Positions 1-7,258 of a DNA stretch of 18,740 bases are shown piece by piece; within the stretch, counting starts at the first letter, position 1; each line of letters opens with the position of its first letter. The notes below the pieces were generated by a model. That model was not told the DNA's origin. It made no database searches and was given only the letters and a program-made list of their open reading frames with translations. A program made the position numbers and the translations under genes. Source of the stretch: Clostridiales bacterium UBA3705 (GTDB lineage Bacteria; Bacillota_A; Clostridia; Oscillospirales; Oscillospiraceae); assembly GCA_002372735.1 (NCBI GenBank), contig DFIE01000096.1:1-18740 (forward strand), in the 5' to 3' direction.

Positions 1-59
1 GCGTAGCTGACATGAGCGGCAGCGGTATTGCCGTCCATGGTTTTGAATTTACGTTGCAA
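1..59 (-). CDS. nifJ: Pyruvate:ferredoxin (flavodoxin) oxidoreductase, N-terminal fragment
   Basis: Reading leftward from a TTG at 59-57, the strand encodes M-Q-R-K-F-K-T-M-D-G-N-T-A-A-A-H-V-S-Y and then runs off the window. The K-T-M-D-G-N-x-A-A-A-H-V-x-Y signature is the start of the NifJ/PFOR family, where it opens domain I of the thiamine-diphosphate enzyme that converts pyruvate and CoA to acetyl-CoA and CO2 while reducing ferredoxin or flavodoxin in the cytoplasm. An AGGAGGT ribosome site at about 66-72 sits at normal spacing from the TTG and decides the start. A near-consensus promoter lies just upstream. Only 20 residues are visible, so the identification rests on this one conserved block. 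The enzyme implies fermentative, oxygen-sensitive metabolism. Whether the gene is intact cannot be judged here. Confidence 0.85.
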   Translation of the reverse strand, partial: MQRKFKTMDGNTAAAHVSY

Positions 60-80
60 TGGAATTACCTCCTAATCAAA

Positions 81-93
81 GGGACCGTGTCCC
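81..93 (-). promoter_or_regulatory. Inverted repeat in the nifJ leader
   Basis: GGGAC-ACG-GTCCC is a perfect 5-3-5 dyad between the predicted nifJ transcription start and its ribosome site. It could be an operator or a small leader hairpin. It does not resemble the Rex operator (TTGTTAA...TTAACAA). The stem is short and chance occurrence is possible. Confidence 0.3.
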
Positions 94-109
94 ATTTTTT
101 GACGCATCT

Positions 110-138
110 AATATACCATTCTTTTTTGGTTTTGTAAA
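110..138 (-). promoter_or_regulatory. Sigma-A promoter of nifJ
   Basis: On the minus strand, -35 TTTACA (138-133), a 17-base spacer and -10 TATATT (115-110), with TGG directly before the -10 forming an extended TGn element. Transcription should begin near 103, leaving a leader of about 45 bases. The bases just upstream of the -35 (about 139-170) are runs of A and T, compatible with an UP element. Five of six bases match consensus in each hexamer. Confidence 0.8.
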
Positions 139-178
139 TGGAAAAACAAAGTTTTTTCGCTTTTTCGGTGAATCTGAC

Positions 179-199
179 GAAAAAAGCCGGGTTTTTTTC
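179..199 (-). terminator. Weak A/T hairpin after the SLH-GH18 gene
   Basis: Starting within the TGA stop, the minus strand reads G-A6, a seven-base loop, then T6-C, giving a seven-pair stem that is nearly all A-T and carries its own U run. It sits where a terminator is expected between this gene and nifJ, but the stem is too weak for a confident call. A second, similar A/T hairpin with a bulge lies at about 141-159. Confidence 0.25.
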
Positions 200-2405
200 A
201 CGTTTTGGATTCTTTTCCGGCGCAGCGGTACAGGAAGGTGACCACCTGGGCCCGGGTGCACATGTTGGCCGGGCCGAAGCTGACGGCGGTGATGCCGTTG
301 GTCACGCCGTTTTCCACCGCCCACAGCACCGGGGTGTAGTAGAAGGCGGTATCGCCAACGTCGGCAAAGGGGTTGGTCTGCGCCTTTACCTCGGGCTTGC
401 CGGCAAAGCGGTACAGGAAGGTGACCACCTGACCCCGGGTGCAGTTTGCCGCCGGACCGAAGCTGTCGGCGCTCAGCCCGTTGGTGATGCCGTTTTCCAC
501 CGCCCAGAGCACCGCCTTGTAGTAGAAGGCCCCGGGGGCTACGTCTATAAAGGGATTTTCCGCCGAGTTGGGCTCCGGGCTGCCGGCGGTCCGCCACAGG
601 AAGGTGACCACCTGGCCCCGGGTGCAGGTGCCGTTGGGGCTGAAGGTGTTGGGGGAGGTGCCGGTGGTGATGCCGTTTGCCAGGGCCCAGCGCAGGGGCT
701 CGTAGTAGAAGCCCCGCTCCACGTCCCGGAAGGGCAGATCCATCAGCTTGGCACCCATAAGGTTGAAAATCTCCGGCTGGTCGTACTGGGCGCAAAAGAC
801 GTTCACCCCCGCCATGCCAAACCGGGTGGCCAGATCCAGCCGGTTTTTCAGCCCCTGCTCGGATTCGTAATACACCCGGTGGGAGTGGCCGTCCTCGGTG
901 TATGCAAACCACGCCCCGTCCACCAGCTCGCCGCCGGTGCTGATCTCGGGATTGTAGGTATTCAGCAGGTCGCGGATCCGGCCGTGGCTGATAATCGTTG
1001 CATGGCTGGCAGTGGTGTCAAAATCCACGCCGTAGCTGCTCACGCTGACCATGGCCTTGTCCTCGCCCAGCATCACCGCGGCGTACACCGCGCAGCGCCT
1101 GACGTACTGCCAGGTGCTCACCACGCCGATGCGCTGTTCCAGGGCCGCGGCCCCCGCGCCGGAGGAAGCTGCAGCGTTGTAGCCTCTGGCCGAGTGCTCA
1201 TCGTAGAGAATCACGCTCACCAGGTCGCAGGTATCGCGCAGCACGTTGTAGTCGTAAAAGCCCTTTTCCATGTCTGCGGTTTTCAGATAGGCCCCTGCGG
1301 TGGCCACCAGCAGCTTCTGCCTGGAGGCGTCGTGCAGCCGGACGTCCAGGGCCTGCAGCAGGGCGGAGTACTGGGCGCGGTAGGTGTTTTCAAACATCTC
1401 AATGTCCAGGTCAATGCCGTCAAAGCCGTACTTGTCCACGTAGCCCACCAGCTCGTCGGCCACCCGGCCCACGGCGGAGGGGTCCGCCTGCATGGCCTGC
1501 AGCGTGACGGGGCTGAAGTAGTTATACACCCCGCACAGGATCTTGATGTCCTCACTGTGACAGAAGTCGATGAGTTCCCGGTGCACCTGCTTACCCGCCA
1601 CAGGGTCCTGGGCGTATACGGCGCTGTTGTCCACAAAGCTGCCGTCGGTGCCGTCCCGGCGCAGGAGAAAGACGTTCAGATTCACCAGGTTGAAGTTGTC
1701 CTTGTTGCGCCGCAGGGTCTCAAGCTGGGCTCTGCCTGCGTCGTCCTTGGTCTCGTCGTAATAATTCCAGGTGTCCTCAAAGCTGGTCATGGACCAGGGG
1801 TAGGTGGTGGTGCGGTGGGCGATGCCCCGCACGGGCTGCACCTCGCCGGAGGGGATGAGATATTTGGTGTAGGCGTCCCGGCGCAGCAGGTTGGCCTGGG
1901 TGACGTCCATGCCCTGGGTGTAGGGCACAAAGCCGTAGTCCACCGCCTGGCACAGCAGCAGCTTCTGCTCGGCGGTGTAGTCCTCGGTGCCGGTAAAGGT
2001 GTAGAGGTTGGCGGCGTCAAAGGGGTTGAGATATTTGCTCCGGGCCAGGAACTCCATGTAGAAGCCCAGGGTGGCCGGGGCGTGATAGTCCACCAGGGCG
2101 GGGTCAAACCGGTTTTTCTGGTACAGGGCGAGCACATAGGGCTCCGCCCAGGGGGAGGGCCGATGGCCGGTCTTGTCCGCCGGGGCCGTGCCGGACACGC
2201 CGTCCAGGTACTGGGCCCGGCAGGTGGTCATCACCATCAGCTCCTCCACGGTCATGGGCCGGTCGGGCTCAAAGGTCTCGCGGAAGTGCTGGTCCGGATA
2301 TTTTTCCGCGAAGCTCAGTGCCTGTGCCCTTTGTGCGGGGCACAGCCCGGCCAAAAGGGCGAGGCAGAGCGCGACGCTCAGAAGGATATGCAGATGTTTG
2401 TGCAT
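198..2405 (-). CDS. Secreted GH18-fold glycosidase-like protein with three SLH domains
   Basis: 735 residues. Residues 1-29 form a signal peptide (basic start, hydrophobic core, A-Q-A before the likely cut). The middle region holds D-G-I-D-L-D-I-E at 329-336, the glycoside hydrolase 18 active-site motif with E336 as the expected acid, followed by an I-L-Y-D-E-H strand end, as in the SleL/YaaH/YdhD-like bacterial GH18 branch. Three S-layer-homology domains follow at about 559-608, 619-669 and 680-730, each ending in C-T-R-[GA]-Q-V-V-T-F-L-[WY]-R. Family knowledge makes SLH triplets anchors to pyruvylated cell-wall polymers, so I infer a surface-attached hydrolase acting on peptidoglycan or a chitin-like glycan. 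The substrate is not shown by sequence. Residues 30-220 match nothing I recognise firmly. The GGAGGGAA ribosome site at 2411-2418 supports the ATG start. A consensus promoter precedes it. Confidence 0.88.
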   Translation of the reverse strand: MHKHLHILLSVALCLALLAGLCPAQRAQALSFAEKYPDQHFRETFEPDRPMTVEELMVMTTCRAQYLDGVSGTAPADKTGHRPSPWAEPYVLALYQKNRFDPALVDYHAPATLGFYMEFLARSKYLNPFDAANLYTFTGTEDYTAEQKLLLCQAVDYGFVPYTQGMDVTQANLLRRDAYTKYLIPSGEVQPVRGIAHRTTTYPWSMTSFEDTWNYYDETKDDAGRAQLETLRRNKDNFNLVNLNVFLLRRDGTDGSFVDNSAVYAQDPVAGKQVHRELIDFCHSEDIKILCGVYNYFSPVTLQAMQADPSAVGRVADELVGYVDKYGFDGIDLDIEMFENTYRAQYSALLQALDVRLHDASRQKLLVATAGAYLKTADMEKGFYDYNVLRDTCDLVSVILYDEHSARGYNAAASSGAGAAALEQRIGVVSTWQYVRRCAVYAAVMLGEDKAMVSVSSYGVDFDTTASHATIISHGRIRDLLNTYNPEISTGGELVDGAWFAYTEDGHSHRVYYESEQGLKNRLDLATRFGMAGVNVFCAQYDQPEIFNLMGAKLMDLPFRDVERGFYYEPLRWALANGITTGTSPNTFSPNGTCTRGQVVTFLWRTAGSPEPNSAENPFIDVAPGAFYYKAVLWAVENGITNGLSADSFGPAANCTRGQVVTFLYRFAGKPEVKAQTNPFADVGDTAFYYTPVLWAVENGVTNGITAVSFGPANMCTRAQVVTFLYRCAGKESKT
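216..731 (-). repeat. Three tandem SLH-coding units
   Basis: The coding DNA for the three SLH domains repeats about every 183 bases. A nearly identical stretch beginning ACAGGAAGGTGACCACCTG (plus-strand reading) occurs near 230, 413 and 596. This follows from protein repetition with shared codon choice, and it offers direct repeats that could recombine to gain or lose an SLH unit. Confidence 0.8.
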
Positions 2406-2455
2406 GGGGATTCCCTCCGTGACAGAGATTTTTAAGGCAATTACGCCTCATTTGG

Positions 2456-2484
2456 ATTATAACAGACGGCATCGGGAATGTCAA
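2456..2484 (-). promoter_or_regulatory. Consensus sigma-A promoter of the SLH-GH18 gene
   Basis: Minus strand: -35 TTGACA at 2484-2479, exactly 17 bases, then -10 TATAAT at 2461-2456, preceded by TGT (extended -10). Every hexamer base matches consensus, predicting strong constitutive transcription, as is common for abundant surface proteins. The leader is about 45 bases with an ordinary ribosome site. Confidence 0.93.
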
Positions 2485-2576
2485 TCTGCCAAAATCGGGC
2501 CCTGCCGCGCCGCCCAGGCCCATGCCCGGCCGGGGCAGGGAGAAGACGCTTTTCACCGCCAAATGAAAACTGGTTC

Positions 2577-2605
2577 TTGCAATCCGGGCAGGAATTTAGT
2601 ATAAT
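2577..2605 (+). promoter_or_regulatory. Sigma-A promoter of the tagA-tmk-mltG operon
   Basis: Plus strand: -35 TTGCAA (2577-2582), 17-base spacer, -10 TATAAT (2600-2605). Transcription should start near 2612, which puts the upstream ATG at 2614 almost at the transcript end and favours the internal start at 2674. It is divergent from the SLH-GH18 promoter, with about 90 bases between the two -35 elements. Confidence 0.88.
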
Positions 2606-2673
2606 GTTTCAAAGTGGGCACTTTGTGCACATGCGCGTTTTTATCAACAGCAAATAGTATGAGGAAACTGCAT

Positions 2674-3405
2674 ATGAAAACCGATATTATGGGCGTGGGC
2701 TATGACAACGTCACCATGGACCAGGCCATTGCCCTGGGCGAGGCGCTGCTGGGCGGCGACACCGCCGCCATGGTGGTGACGCCCAATGCCGAAATCGCTT
2801 ATGAGGCCATGCACGACGAGGACTTCCGCAGCCTGTTAAACAGTGCCCAGCTGGTGCTGCCCGACGGCGCCGGGGTGGTGCTGGGGGCCAAGCTGATCAA
2901 AACGCCCCTGAAGCAAAAGGTGGCCGGCATTGACTGGGCCGCCGGGATGCTGCAGGTCTTTGCCCGCCGGGGCACAGGGCTGTATCTGCTGGGGGGCAAG
3001 CCCGGCATCGCCCAGCTGGCCGCGGAAAAGATGCGGCAGCAGGCCCCGGGGCTGCGCATCGTGGGCATGGCAGACGGCTATTTCAAAGACGAGGGCCCGG
3101 TGATTGCGGCCATCAACGACTCCGGGGCCCAGGCTCTGTTTGTGTGCCTGGGGGCGCCCAAGCAGGAGCGGTTTATGGCTGCCCACCGGCAGGAGCTCAC
3201 CTCCGTGCGGCTGATGGCCGGGCTGGGCGGCAGTCTGGACGGCTTTGCCGGCACGGTGAAGCGGGCTCCCGGCTGGATGATCCGGCTGAATCTGGAGTGG
3301 TTCTACCGTCTGCTCAAGGAGCCCCGGCGGCTCGGGCGGATGATGCGTCTGCCAAAGTTTATTCTGGCCGCTCTGCGGTGGAGAAAGAAGGGAAATCATG
3401 GGTAA
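2674..3405 (+). CDS. tagA: WecG/TagA/CpsF-family glycosyltransferase
   Basis: 243 residues from ATG 2674. The family transfers N-acetylmannosamine (or a related sugar) from UDP to a lipid-linked GlcNAc at the inner membrane face, making the linkage unit of wall teichoic acids or a similar glycan. Visible signatures are T-P-N-A-E at 36-40, L-P-D-G at 62-65 (D64 corresponds to the proposed catalytic base of characterised TagA), L-G-G-K-P-G at 106-111, G-A-P-K-Q-E at 160-165, and a basic, amphipathic C-terminus from about 205 that in this family contacts the membrane. An upstream in-frame ATG at 2614 would add 20 unlike residues and lies at the predicted transcript start, while AGGAAA at 2662-2667 serves the 2674 ATG. 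It is first in a five-gene operon and its end overlaps tmk by 8 bases. The donor sugar is inferred from the family only. Confidence 0.9.
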   Translation: MKTDIMGVGYDNVTMDQAIALGEALLGGDTAAMVVTPNAEIAYEAMHDEDFRSLLNSAQLVLPDGAGVVLGAKLIKTPLKQKVAGIDWAAGMLQVFARRGTGLYLLGGKPGIAQLAAEKMRQQAPGLRIVGMADGYFKDEGPVIAAINDSGAQALFVCLGAPKQERFMAAHRQELTSVRLMAGLGGSLDGFAGTVKRAPGWMIRLNLEWFYRLLKEPRRLGRMMRLPKFILAALRWRKKGNHG

Positions 3406-4069
3406 ACTGATCGTCTTTGAGGGCACCGACGGGTCCGGCAAGTCCACCCAGTTCCAGCTGCTCACCCGCCGTCTTCAAAACGAGGGCACTGAGTTCCGCA
3501 CCCTGGTCTTTCCCCAGTACTCCGAGCCCAGCTCCGCGCTGATCCGGATGTACCTGGGCGGAGAGTTCGGTACCAGCCCCTCGGACGTAAACGCCTATGC
3601 CGCCTCCACCTTCTACGCGGTGGACCGGTTCGCCTCCTTCCGTAAGGTCTGGGGCGGCTATTATCAGCAGGGGGGACTGGTCCTGTCCGACCGGTACACC
3701 ACCTCCAACGCGGTGCATCAGGCCTCAAAAGAGCCGGATGAGACCCGCAAACAGTTTTTCAAATGGCTCTATGAGCTGGAATACGACCACATGGGTCTGC
3801 CCCGCCCGGATCTGGTGGTCTACCTGGACGTCCCCACCCATATCACCGAACAGCTGATGCGCAAGCGGGAGCACCTCAGCCACACCCACGCCGACATTCA
3901 CGAGCAGAACATGGATTATCTCCGCCTGTGCCGCAAAACCGGCCTGGAGGCCGCCCGGTACTACGGCTGGACGGTGATCCACTGCGCCAACAAGGACGAT
4001 CAGATGCGCTCCATCGAGGACATTCACGAAGAGATCTATGCCCTGGTGGAAAAATGCCTGGAGGGATGA
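3398..4069 (+). CDS. tmk: Thymidylate kinase, clostridial variant
   Basis: 223 residues. dTMP kinase phosphorylates dTMP to dTDP with ATP in the cytoplasm. The Walker A loop is G-T-D-G-S-G-K-S-T at 9-17, and the D-R-Y motif (98-100) with T-S-N-A-V-H-Q matches the nucleotide-binding region. The usual bacterial R-E-P-G-G-T segment is absent. In its place is F-P-Q-Y-S-E-P-S-S-A-L-I-R followed by M-Y-L-G-G-E-F-G, a form I associate with a subgroup of clostridial proteins annotated as thymidylate kinase. A broader deoxynucleoside or nucleotide monophosphate specificity is possible. An AAGAAGGGAA ribosome site lies inside the end of tagA, and the 8-base overlap suggests coupled translation. The DJ-1 gene follows after three bases. 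Confidence 0.82.
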   Translation: MGKLIVFEGTDGSGKSTQFQLLTRRLQNEGTEFRTLVFPQYSEPSSALIRMYLGGEFGTSPSDVNAYAASTFYAVDRFASFRKVWGGYYQQGGLVLSDRYTTSNAVHQASKEPDETRKQFFKWLYELEYDHMGLPRPDLVVYLDVPTHITEQLMRKREHLSHTHADIHEQNMDYLRLCRKTGLEAARYYGWTVIHCANKDDQMRSIEDIHEEIYALVEKCLEG

Positions 4070-4072
4070 ATT

Positions 4073-4615
4073 ATGGTATACATTTTACTTGGTGCCGGAT
4101 TTGAAGAAACCGAAGCCCTGGCCCCCTGCGACCTGATGCGCCGGGCCGGCCTGGAGGTCCGTCTTGTCACCCTGACCAAAGACCCCCTGGTCACGGGCTC
4201 CCACCGCATCCGGGTGCAGGCCGACTGCACCCTGGACGAGGTCGACTTTGAAAACCTGGAGCTGCTGATGCTCCCCGGCGGCCGGGGCGGCGTGCGGTCC
4301 ATCCGCGCCTGTGCCAAGGCCCTGGAGCTCACCCGGCGGGCCTGGGAGGAGGGCCGCTATGTGGCGGCCATCTGCGCCGCCCCCACCATTTTGGCGGAGC
4401 TGGGCATTGTGGGCATCGGCCCCGCCACCTGCTACCCCGGCTGCGAGAGCGAGATGGGCAAGGCCAAGATGGAAAACGCATCCACCGTCACGGTGGACAA
4501 GCTGATCACCGGCCGGGCCGCCGGCAGCTCCCTGGACTTCGGCCTGGAGCTGATTGCCGCCCTGAAGGGCCGGGAGGCCGCCATGGAAATCGCCAAGCAA
4601 GTGGTCTATGTGTAA
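4073..4615 (+). CDS. DJ-1/PfpI family protein
   Basis: 180 residues, typical for single-domain DJ-1/YajL proteins. The N-terminal G-F-E-E-T-E block (9-14) places E14 where human DJ-1 has Glu18. A-A-I-C-A-A-P-T at 98-105 is the nucleophile elbow with C101 as the redox-sensitive cysteine. G-R-A-A-G-S-S-L-D-F resembles the conserved C-terminal G-P-G-T-S region. Members are reported as glyoxalases, protein deglycases or chaperones; annotations also use the names ThiJ and protease PfpI. The exact activity is not decidable here. The ribosome site GGAGGG overlaps the end of tmk. Position inside an operon with tmk and mltG gives no clear functional clue. Confidence 0.88.
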   Translation: MVYILLGAGFEETEALAPCDLMRRAGLEVRLVTLTKDPLVTGSHRIRVQADCTLDEVDFENLELLMLPGGRGGVRSIRACAKALELTRRAWEEGRYVAAICAAPTILAELGIVGIGPATCYPGCESEMGKAKMENASTVTVDKLITGRAAGSSLDFGLELIAALKGREAAMEIAKQVVYV

Positions 4616-4627
4616 GGAGCTGCAGCA

Positions 4628-5968
4628 ATGAACGAACAAAACCGCCGCCCGGAGGACTCCCTTGACCGGCTGCTGGAGGGCAGCGAACAGGGCTTTGTCC
4701 CCGCGGGCAACCAGGTTCCCGGCAGCGGGGACGACAGCTTTGAGCCGGACTTCGGCAACGCCTTTGACGATTACGGCGATTACGAAGAGCCTGCCCAGGA
4801 CGAGCAGCTGCCCCCGGCCCCTGTCCGGCGCAGATTCCGCATCAAAAAAATCCGTTTTCCCAAGCTGATCAAAATCGCCATCTATCTGGCGGTTACGGTG
4901 GCCATCGGGGTGCTTTGCGCCAAGGTGGGCTGGAAAATGGCCGACGACGTGCTGGCTCTCACCAGGCCCAATCAGGACGCCGAGGTGATCATCAACGAAA
5001 ACGACAACCTGGACGACATTGCCGCCAGCCTGAAGCAGGCGGGGCTCATCGAGTACGAATGGCTCTTTAAGCTCTACTGCAAGGTCACGGGCTCTGAGCA
5101 CTACTTTGACCCCGGCAACTACACCGTCAACATGACCTACGACTACCACGCCATTGTGAACAGTCTGATGGCCAGCGCCGGCCGCCGGGAGACCATCACC
5201 CTGATGATTGTAGAGGGCGCCAACAGCTACGAAATCTTTGACCTGCTGGAGAAAAACGGCGTCTGCTCCAAGGAGCGGCTGGAGGAGGCCTGCGCCCAGT
5301 ACAAGTTTGACTACGACTTCCTGCGCCGGCTGCCCTACGGGGCCAACAACCGGCTGGAGGGCTACCTGTTCCCGGATACCTACGAGTTCTATCTCAAGGA
5401 CGACCCGGAGAACGTCCTGGCAAGGCTGCTGCGGAACTTCAACGTGAAGATGGACGACGAGTACATGGACGCGGTGAATGAGAGCGGCTACTCCCTGCAG
5501 CAGATTCTCACCCTGGCCTCCATTGTAGAGGCCGAGGCCGCCAACGACGATGAGCGCGGCAAGATCGCCTCCGTCATGTACAACCGTCTGAACAACTGGA
5601 ACGACAAAATGCTGGGCATGGACTCCACCGTGTACTACGGGGCCATGCTGCTGGGGGAGAGCTTCTCCACCAATCTGGACAGCCCGTACAATACCTACCG
5701 CTATCCCGGCATCCCCAAGGGGCCCATCTGCAACCCGGGCATGAACTCCATCCGGGCGGTGCTGTACCCCGAGGATACCAATTATTACTACTTTGCCACC
5801 GGTGTGGACGGGGTAAACCACTTCTTTGAAACCCAGGAGGGCTTTGAGGAGTTTATCAACAGCGACCAGTACCAGGACATCATCCCCGCCGGCTACGCCG
5901 ACCTGGCCCCGGCCCAGACCGAGGAAGAGACCGCAGAGTCAACCGAAGCGGAGACCCAAGCGCCCTGA
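4628..5968 (+). CDS. mltG: Endolytic peptidoglycan transglycosylase MltG (YceG-like)
   Basis: 446 residues. MltG cuts nascent glycan strands inside the chain and is proposed to end peptidoglycan synthesis. An acidic cytoplasmic N-terminus (1-65) leads through a basic patch to one membrane helix at about 80-100. Next come a LysM-like subdomain (about 117-165) and the catalytic domain. In T-L-A-S-I-V-E-A-E-A the first glutamate, E301, aligns with the catalytic Glu218 of E. coli MltG. Other hallmarks are S-P-Y-N-T-Y, P-G-I-P-K-G-P-I-C-N-P-G and Y-Y-F-A-T near the end. The final 30 residues are a glutamate/alanine-rich tail. AAGGAG overlaps the preceding stop and supports the ATG. It lies just upstream of a U32-family gene, the order seen for B. 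subtilis yrrL and yrrN/yrrO. Confidence 0.95.
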   Translation: MNEQNRRPEDSLDRLLEGSEQGFVPAGNQVPGSGDDSFEPDFGNAFDDYGDYEEPAQDEQLPPAPVRRRFRIKKIRFPKLIKIAIYLAVTVAIGVLCAKVGWKMADDVLALTRPNQDAEVIINENDNLDDIAASLKQAGLIEYEWLFKLYCKVTGSEHYFDPGNYTVNMTYDYHAIVNSLMASAGRRETITLMIVEGANSYEIFDLLEKNGVCSKERLEEACAQYKFDYDFLRRLPYGANNRLEGYLFPDTYEFYLKDDPENVLARLLRNFNVKMDDEYMDAVNESGYSLQQILTLASIVEAEAANDDERGKIASVMYNRLNNWNDKMLGMDSTVYYGAMLLGESFSTNLDSPYNTYRYPGIPKGPICNPGMNSIRAVLYPEDTNYYYFATGVDGVNHFFETQEGFEEFINSDQYQDIIPAGYADLAPAQTEEETAESTEAETQAP

Positions 5969-5986
5969 GTAGGGGAGGACCCTTGC

Positions 5987-7213
5987 ATGAAATACCTGAA
6001 AAAACCGGAGCTGCTCAGTCCCGCCGGGGACATGGAAAAGCTCAATATGGCCATCCGCTACGGCGCCGACGCAGTGTATCTGGCCGGCACCAGCTTTGGT
6101 ATGCGCTCCTTTGCGGGCAACTTTACCCCCGAGGAGCTGCCCAAGGCGGTGGCGCTGGCCCACAGTCACGACGTAAAGGTTCACGTCACCGTAAACACCA
6201 TGGCCCGCAGCAGCGAGCTGCCGGCCCTGCCGGCCCACCTGGAGCTGCTGGACGCCGCCGGGGTGGACGCCCTGATCCTGGCGGATCTGGGGGCCTTCCG
6301 CATGGCGGAGCGCTACGCGCCCCACTGCCAGCGGCACATCTCCACCCAGGTGTCGGTGGCCAATTACGCCTCTGCGGCGGCCTGGTACGAGCTGGGCGCG
6401 TCCAGGGTGGTGCTGGCCAGAGAGCTGTCCCTGGCCGAGATTGCGGAGATCCGGGCCAAGGCCCCCTCCGGCCTGGAGCTGGAGGTCTTTGCCCACGGGG
6501 CCATGTGCGTGTCGTACTCGGGCAGGTGTCTGCTGTCCAACTACATGACCGGCCGGGACTCCAACCGGGGCGCCTGCGCCCAGCCCTGCCGGTACCAGTA
6601 CGCCCTGGTGGAGCAGAAGCGGCCGGGGGAGTATTTCCCGGTGTTTGAGGACGAGAAGGGCACCTATATCATGAACTCCCGGGATATGTGCATGATCGAC
6701 CACCTGGACGACCTGATGGCCGTGGGGGTGGACTGCATCAAGCTGGAGGGCCGGGCCAAGAGCGCCTATTACGCGGCCATTGTCACCGGGGCCTACCGCC
6801 ATGTGCTGGACGACGTGGCTGCGGGCCGGCCTGTGGACCCGGTGTGGCGGGATGAAGTCGAAAAGGTCTCCCACCGGCACTACTCCACAGGCTTCTACTA
6901 CGGCGAGCCCGGGCAGTATTATGAGGACTCCCGCTACATCCGGGAGTACCAGGTGGTGGCCATCGTCACCGCCTGCGACGAAAACGGCCTGGCCACCCTG
7001 AGCCTGCGGAACAAGTTTGCCGCCGGCGAGACCCTGGAGCTGGTGGGACCGGATCTGCGCCCTGTGAGCCTTGTGGCCCGGGACCTGCATGACGCCGAGG
7101 GGACCCCCGTGCAGGAGGTCCGCACCCCCCAGGCGGTGTTCACCATGCCCCTGCCTCAGCCCGTACCGGCGTATTCCATTTTGCGCCACAAGGTGGATCT
7201 GTCGGCAAAATAG
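5987..7213 (+). CDS. U32 peptidase-family protein (TrhP/YrrO-like)
   Basis: 408 residues, full length for the shorter U32 proteins. The N-terminus K-P-E-L-L-S-P-A-G-D and G-A-D-A-V-Y-L-A-G block is characteristic. The PROSITE-type U32 signature runs from E166 to S184 (E-V-F-A-H-G-A-M-C-V-S-Y-S-G-R-C-L-L-S). Cysteines C174, C181, C197 and C201 are the set thought to hold an iron-sulfur cluster. Characterised relatives (E. coli TrhP/YegQ, B. subtilis YrrN/YrrO) use prephenate to make 5-hydroxyuridine at tRNA position 34; others are collagenase-like PrtC. I favour the tRNA role because the gene follows mltG, as in the B. subtilis yrr cluster. GGGGAGG at about 5972 supports ATG 5987. It is last in its operon. 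Confidence 0.9.
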   Translation: MKYLKKPELLSPAGDMEKLNMAIRYGADAVYLAGTSFGMRSFAGNFTPEELPKAVALAHSHDVKVHVTVNTMARSSELPALPAHLELLDAAGVDALILADLGAFRMAERYAPHCQRHISTQVSVANYASAAAWYELGASRVVLARELSLAEIAEIRAKAPSGLELEVFAHGAMCVSYSGRCLLSNYMTGRDSNRGACAQPCRYQYALVEQKRPGEYFPVFEDEKGTYIMNSRDMCMIDHLDDLMAVGVDCIKLEGRAKSAYYAAIVTGAYRHVLDDVAAGRPVDPVWRDEVEKVSHRHYSTGFYYGEPGQYYEDSRYIREYQVVAIVTACDENGLATLSLRNKFAAGETLELVGPDLRPVSLVARDLHDAEGTPVQEVRTPQAVFTMPLPQPVPAYSILRHKVDLSAK

Positions 7214-7217
7214 AACA

Positions 7218-7255
7218 GCGCAATGGGCCACAAATTTTTCCCACCGCGCCGTTTT
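7218..7255 (+). terminator. Imperfect terminator after the U32 gene
   Basis: GCGC-AA-TGGG (7218-7227) pairs with CCCA-CC-GCGC (7240-7249), leaving one two-by-two mismatch and a 12-base loop. CGTTTTATGTT follows. It sits four bases after the stop and just before a new promoter, the expected position for a Rho-independent terminator, but the short U run makes it weak and some readthrough is likely. Confidence 0.45.
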
Positions 7256-7258
7256 ATG

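Noticed and set aside
2326..2405. Lipoprotein signal (L-A-G-L-C) in the SLH-GH18 protein
   Set aside because: The residue before the cysteine is leucine, not the small residue a lipobox needs, and an A-Q-A signal peptidase I site follows.
138..2435. Open frame of 765 codons on the plus strand opposite the SLH-GH18 gene
   Set aside because: Its G/V/H-rich translation matches no family, it lies wholly opposite a clear gene, and GC-rich codon bias leaves few stops on the antisense strand.
2500..2540. GC-rich inverted repeat CCCTGCC...GGCAGGG as a terminator
   Set aside because: It lies between divergent promoters, the loop is long, and no U run follows on either strand.
2614..2673. Upstream ATG extension of the TagA-like gene
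   Set aside because: It would begin within a base or two of the predicted transcription start, has no ribosome site, and the added 20 residues have no family counterpart.
4085..5821. Long minus-strand open frame opposite the DJ-1 and mltG genes
   Set aside because: It spans two genes and their junction, has no recognisable domain, and the opposite strand carries complete family motifs.
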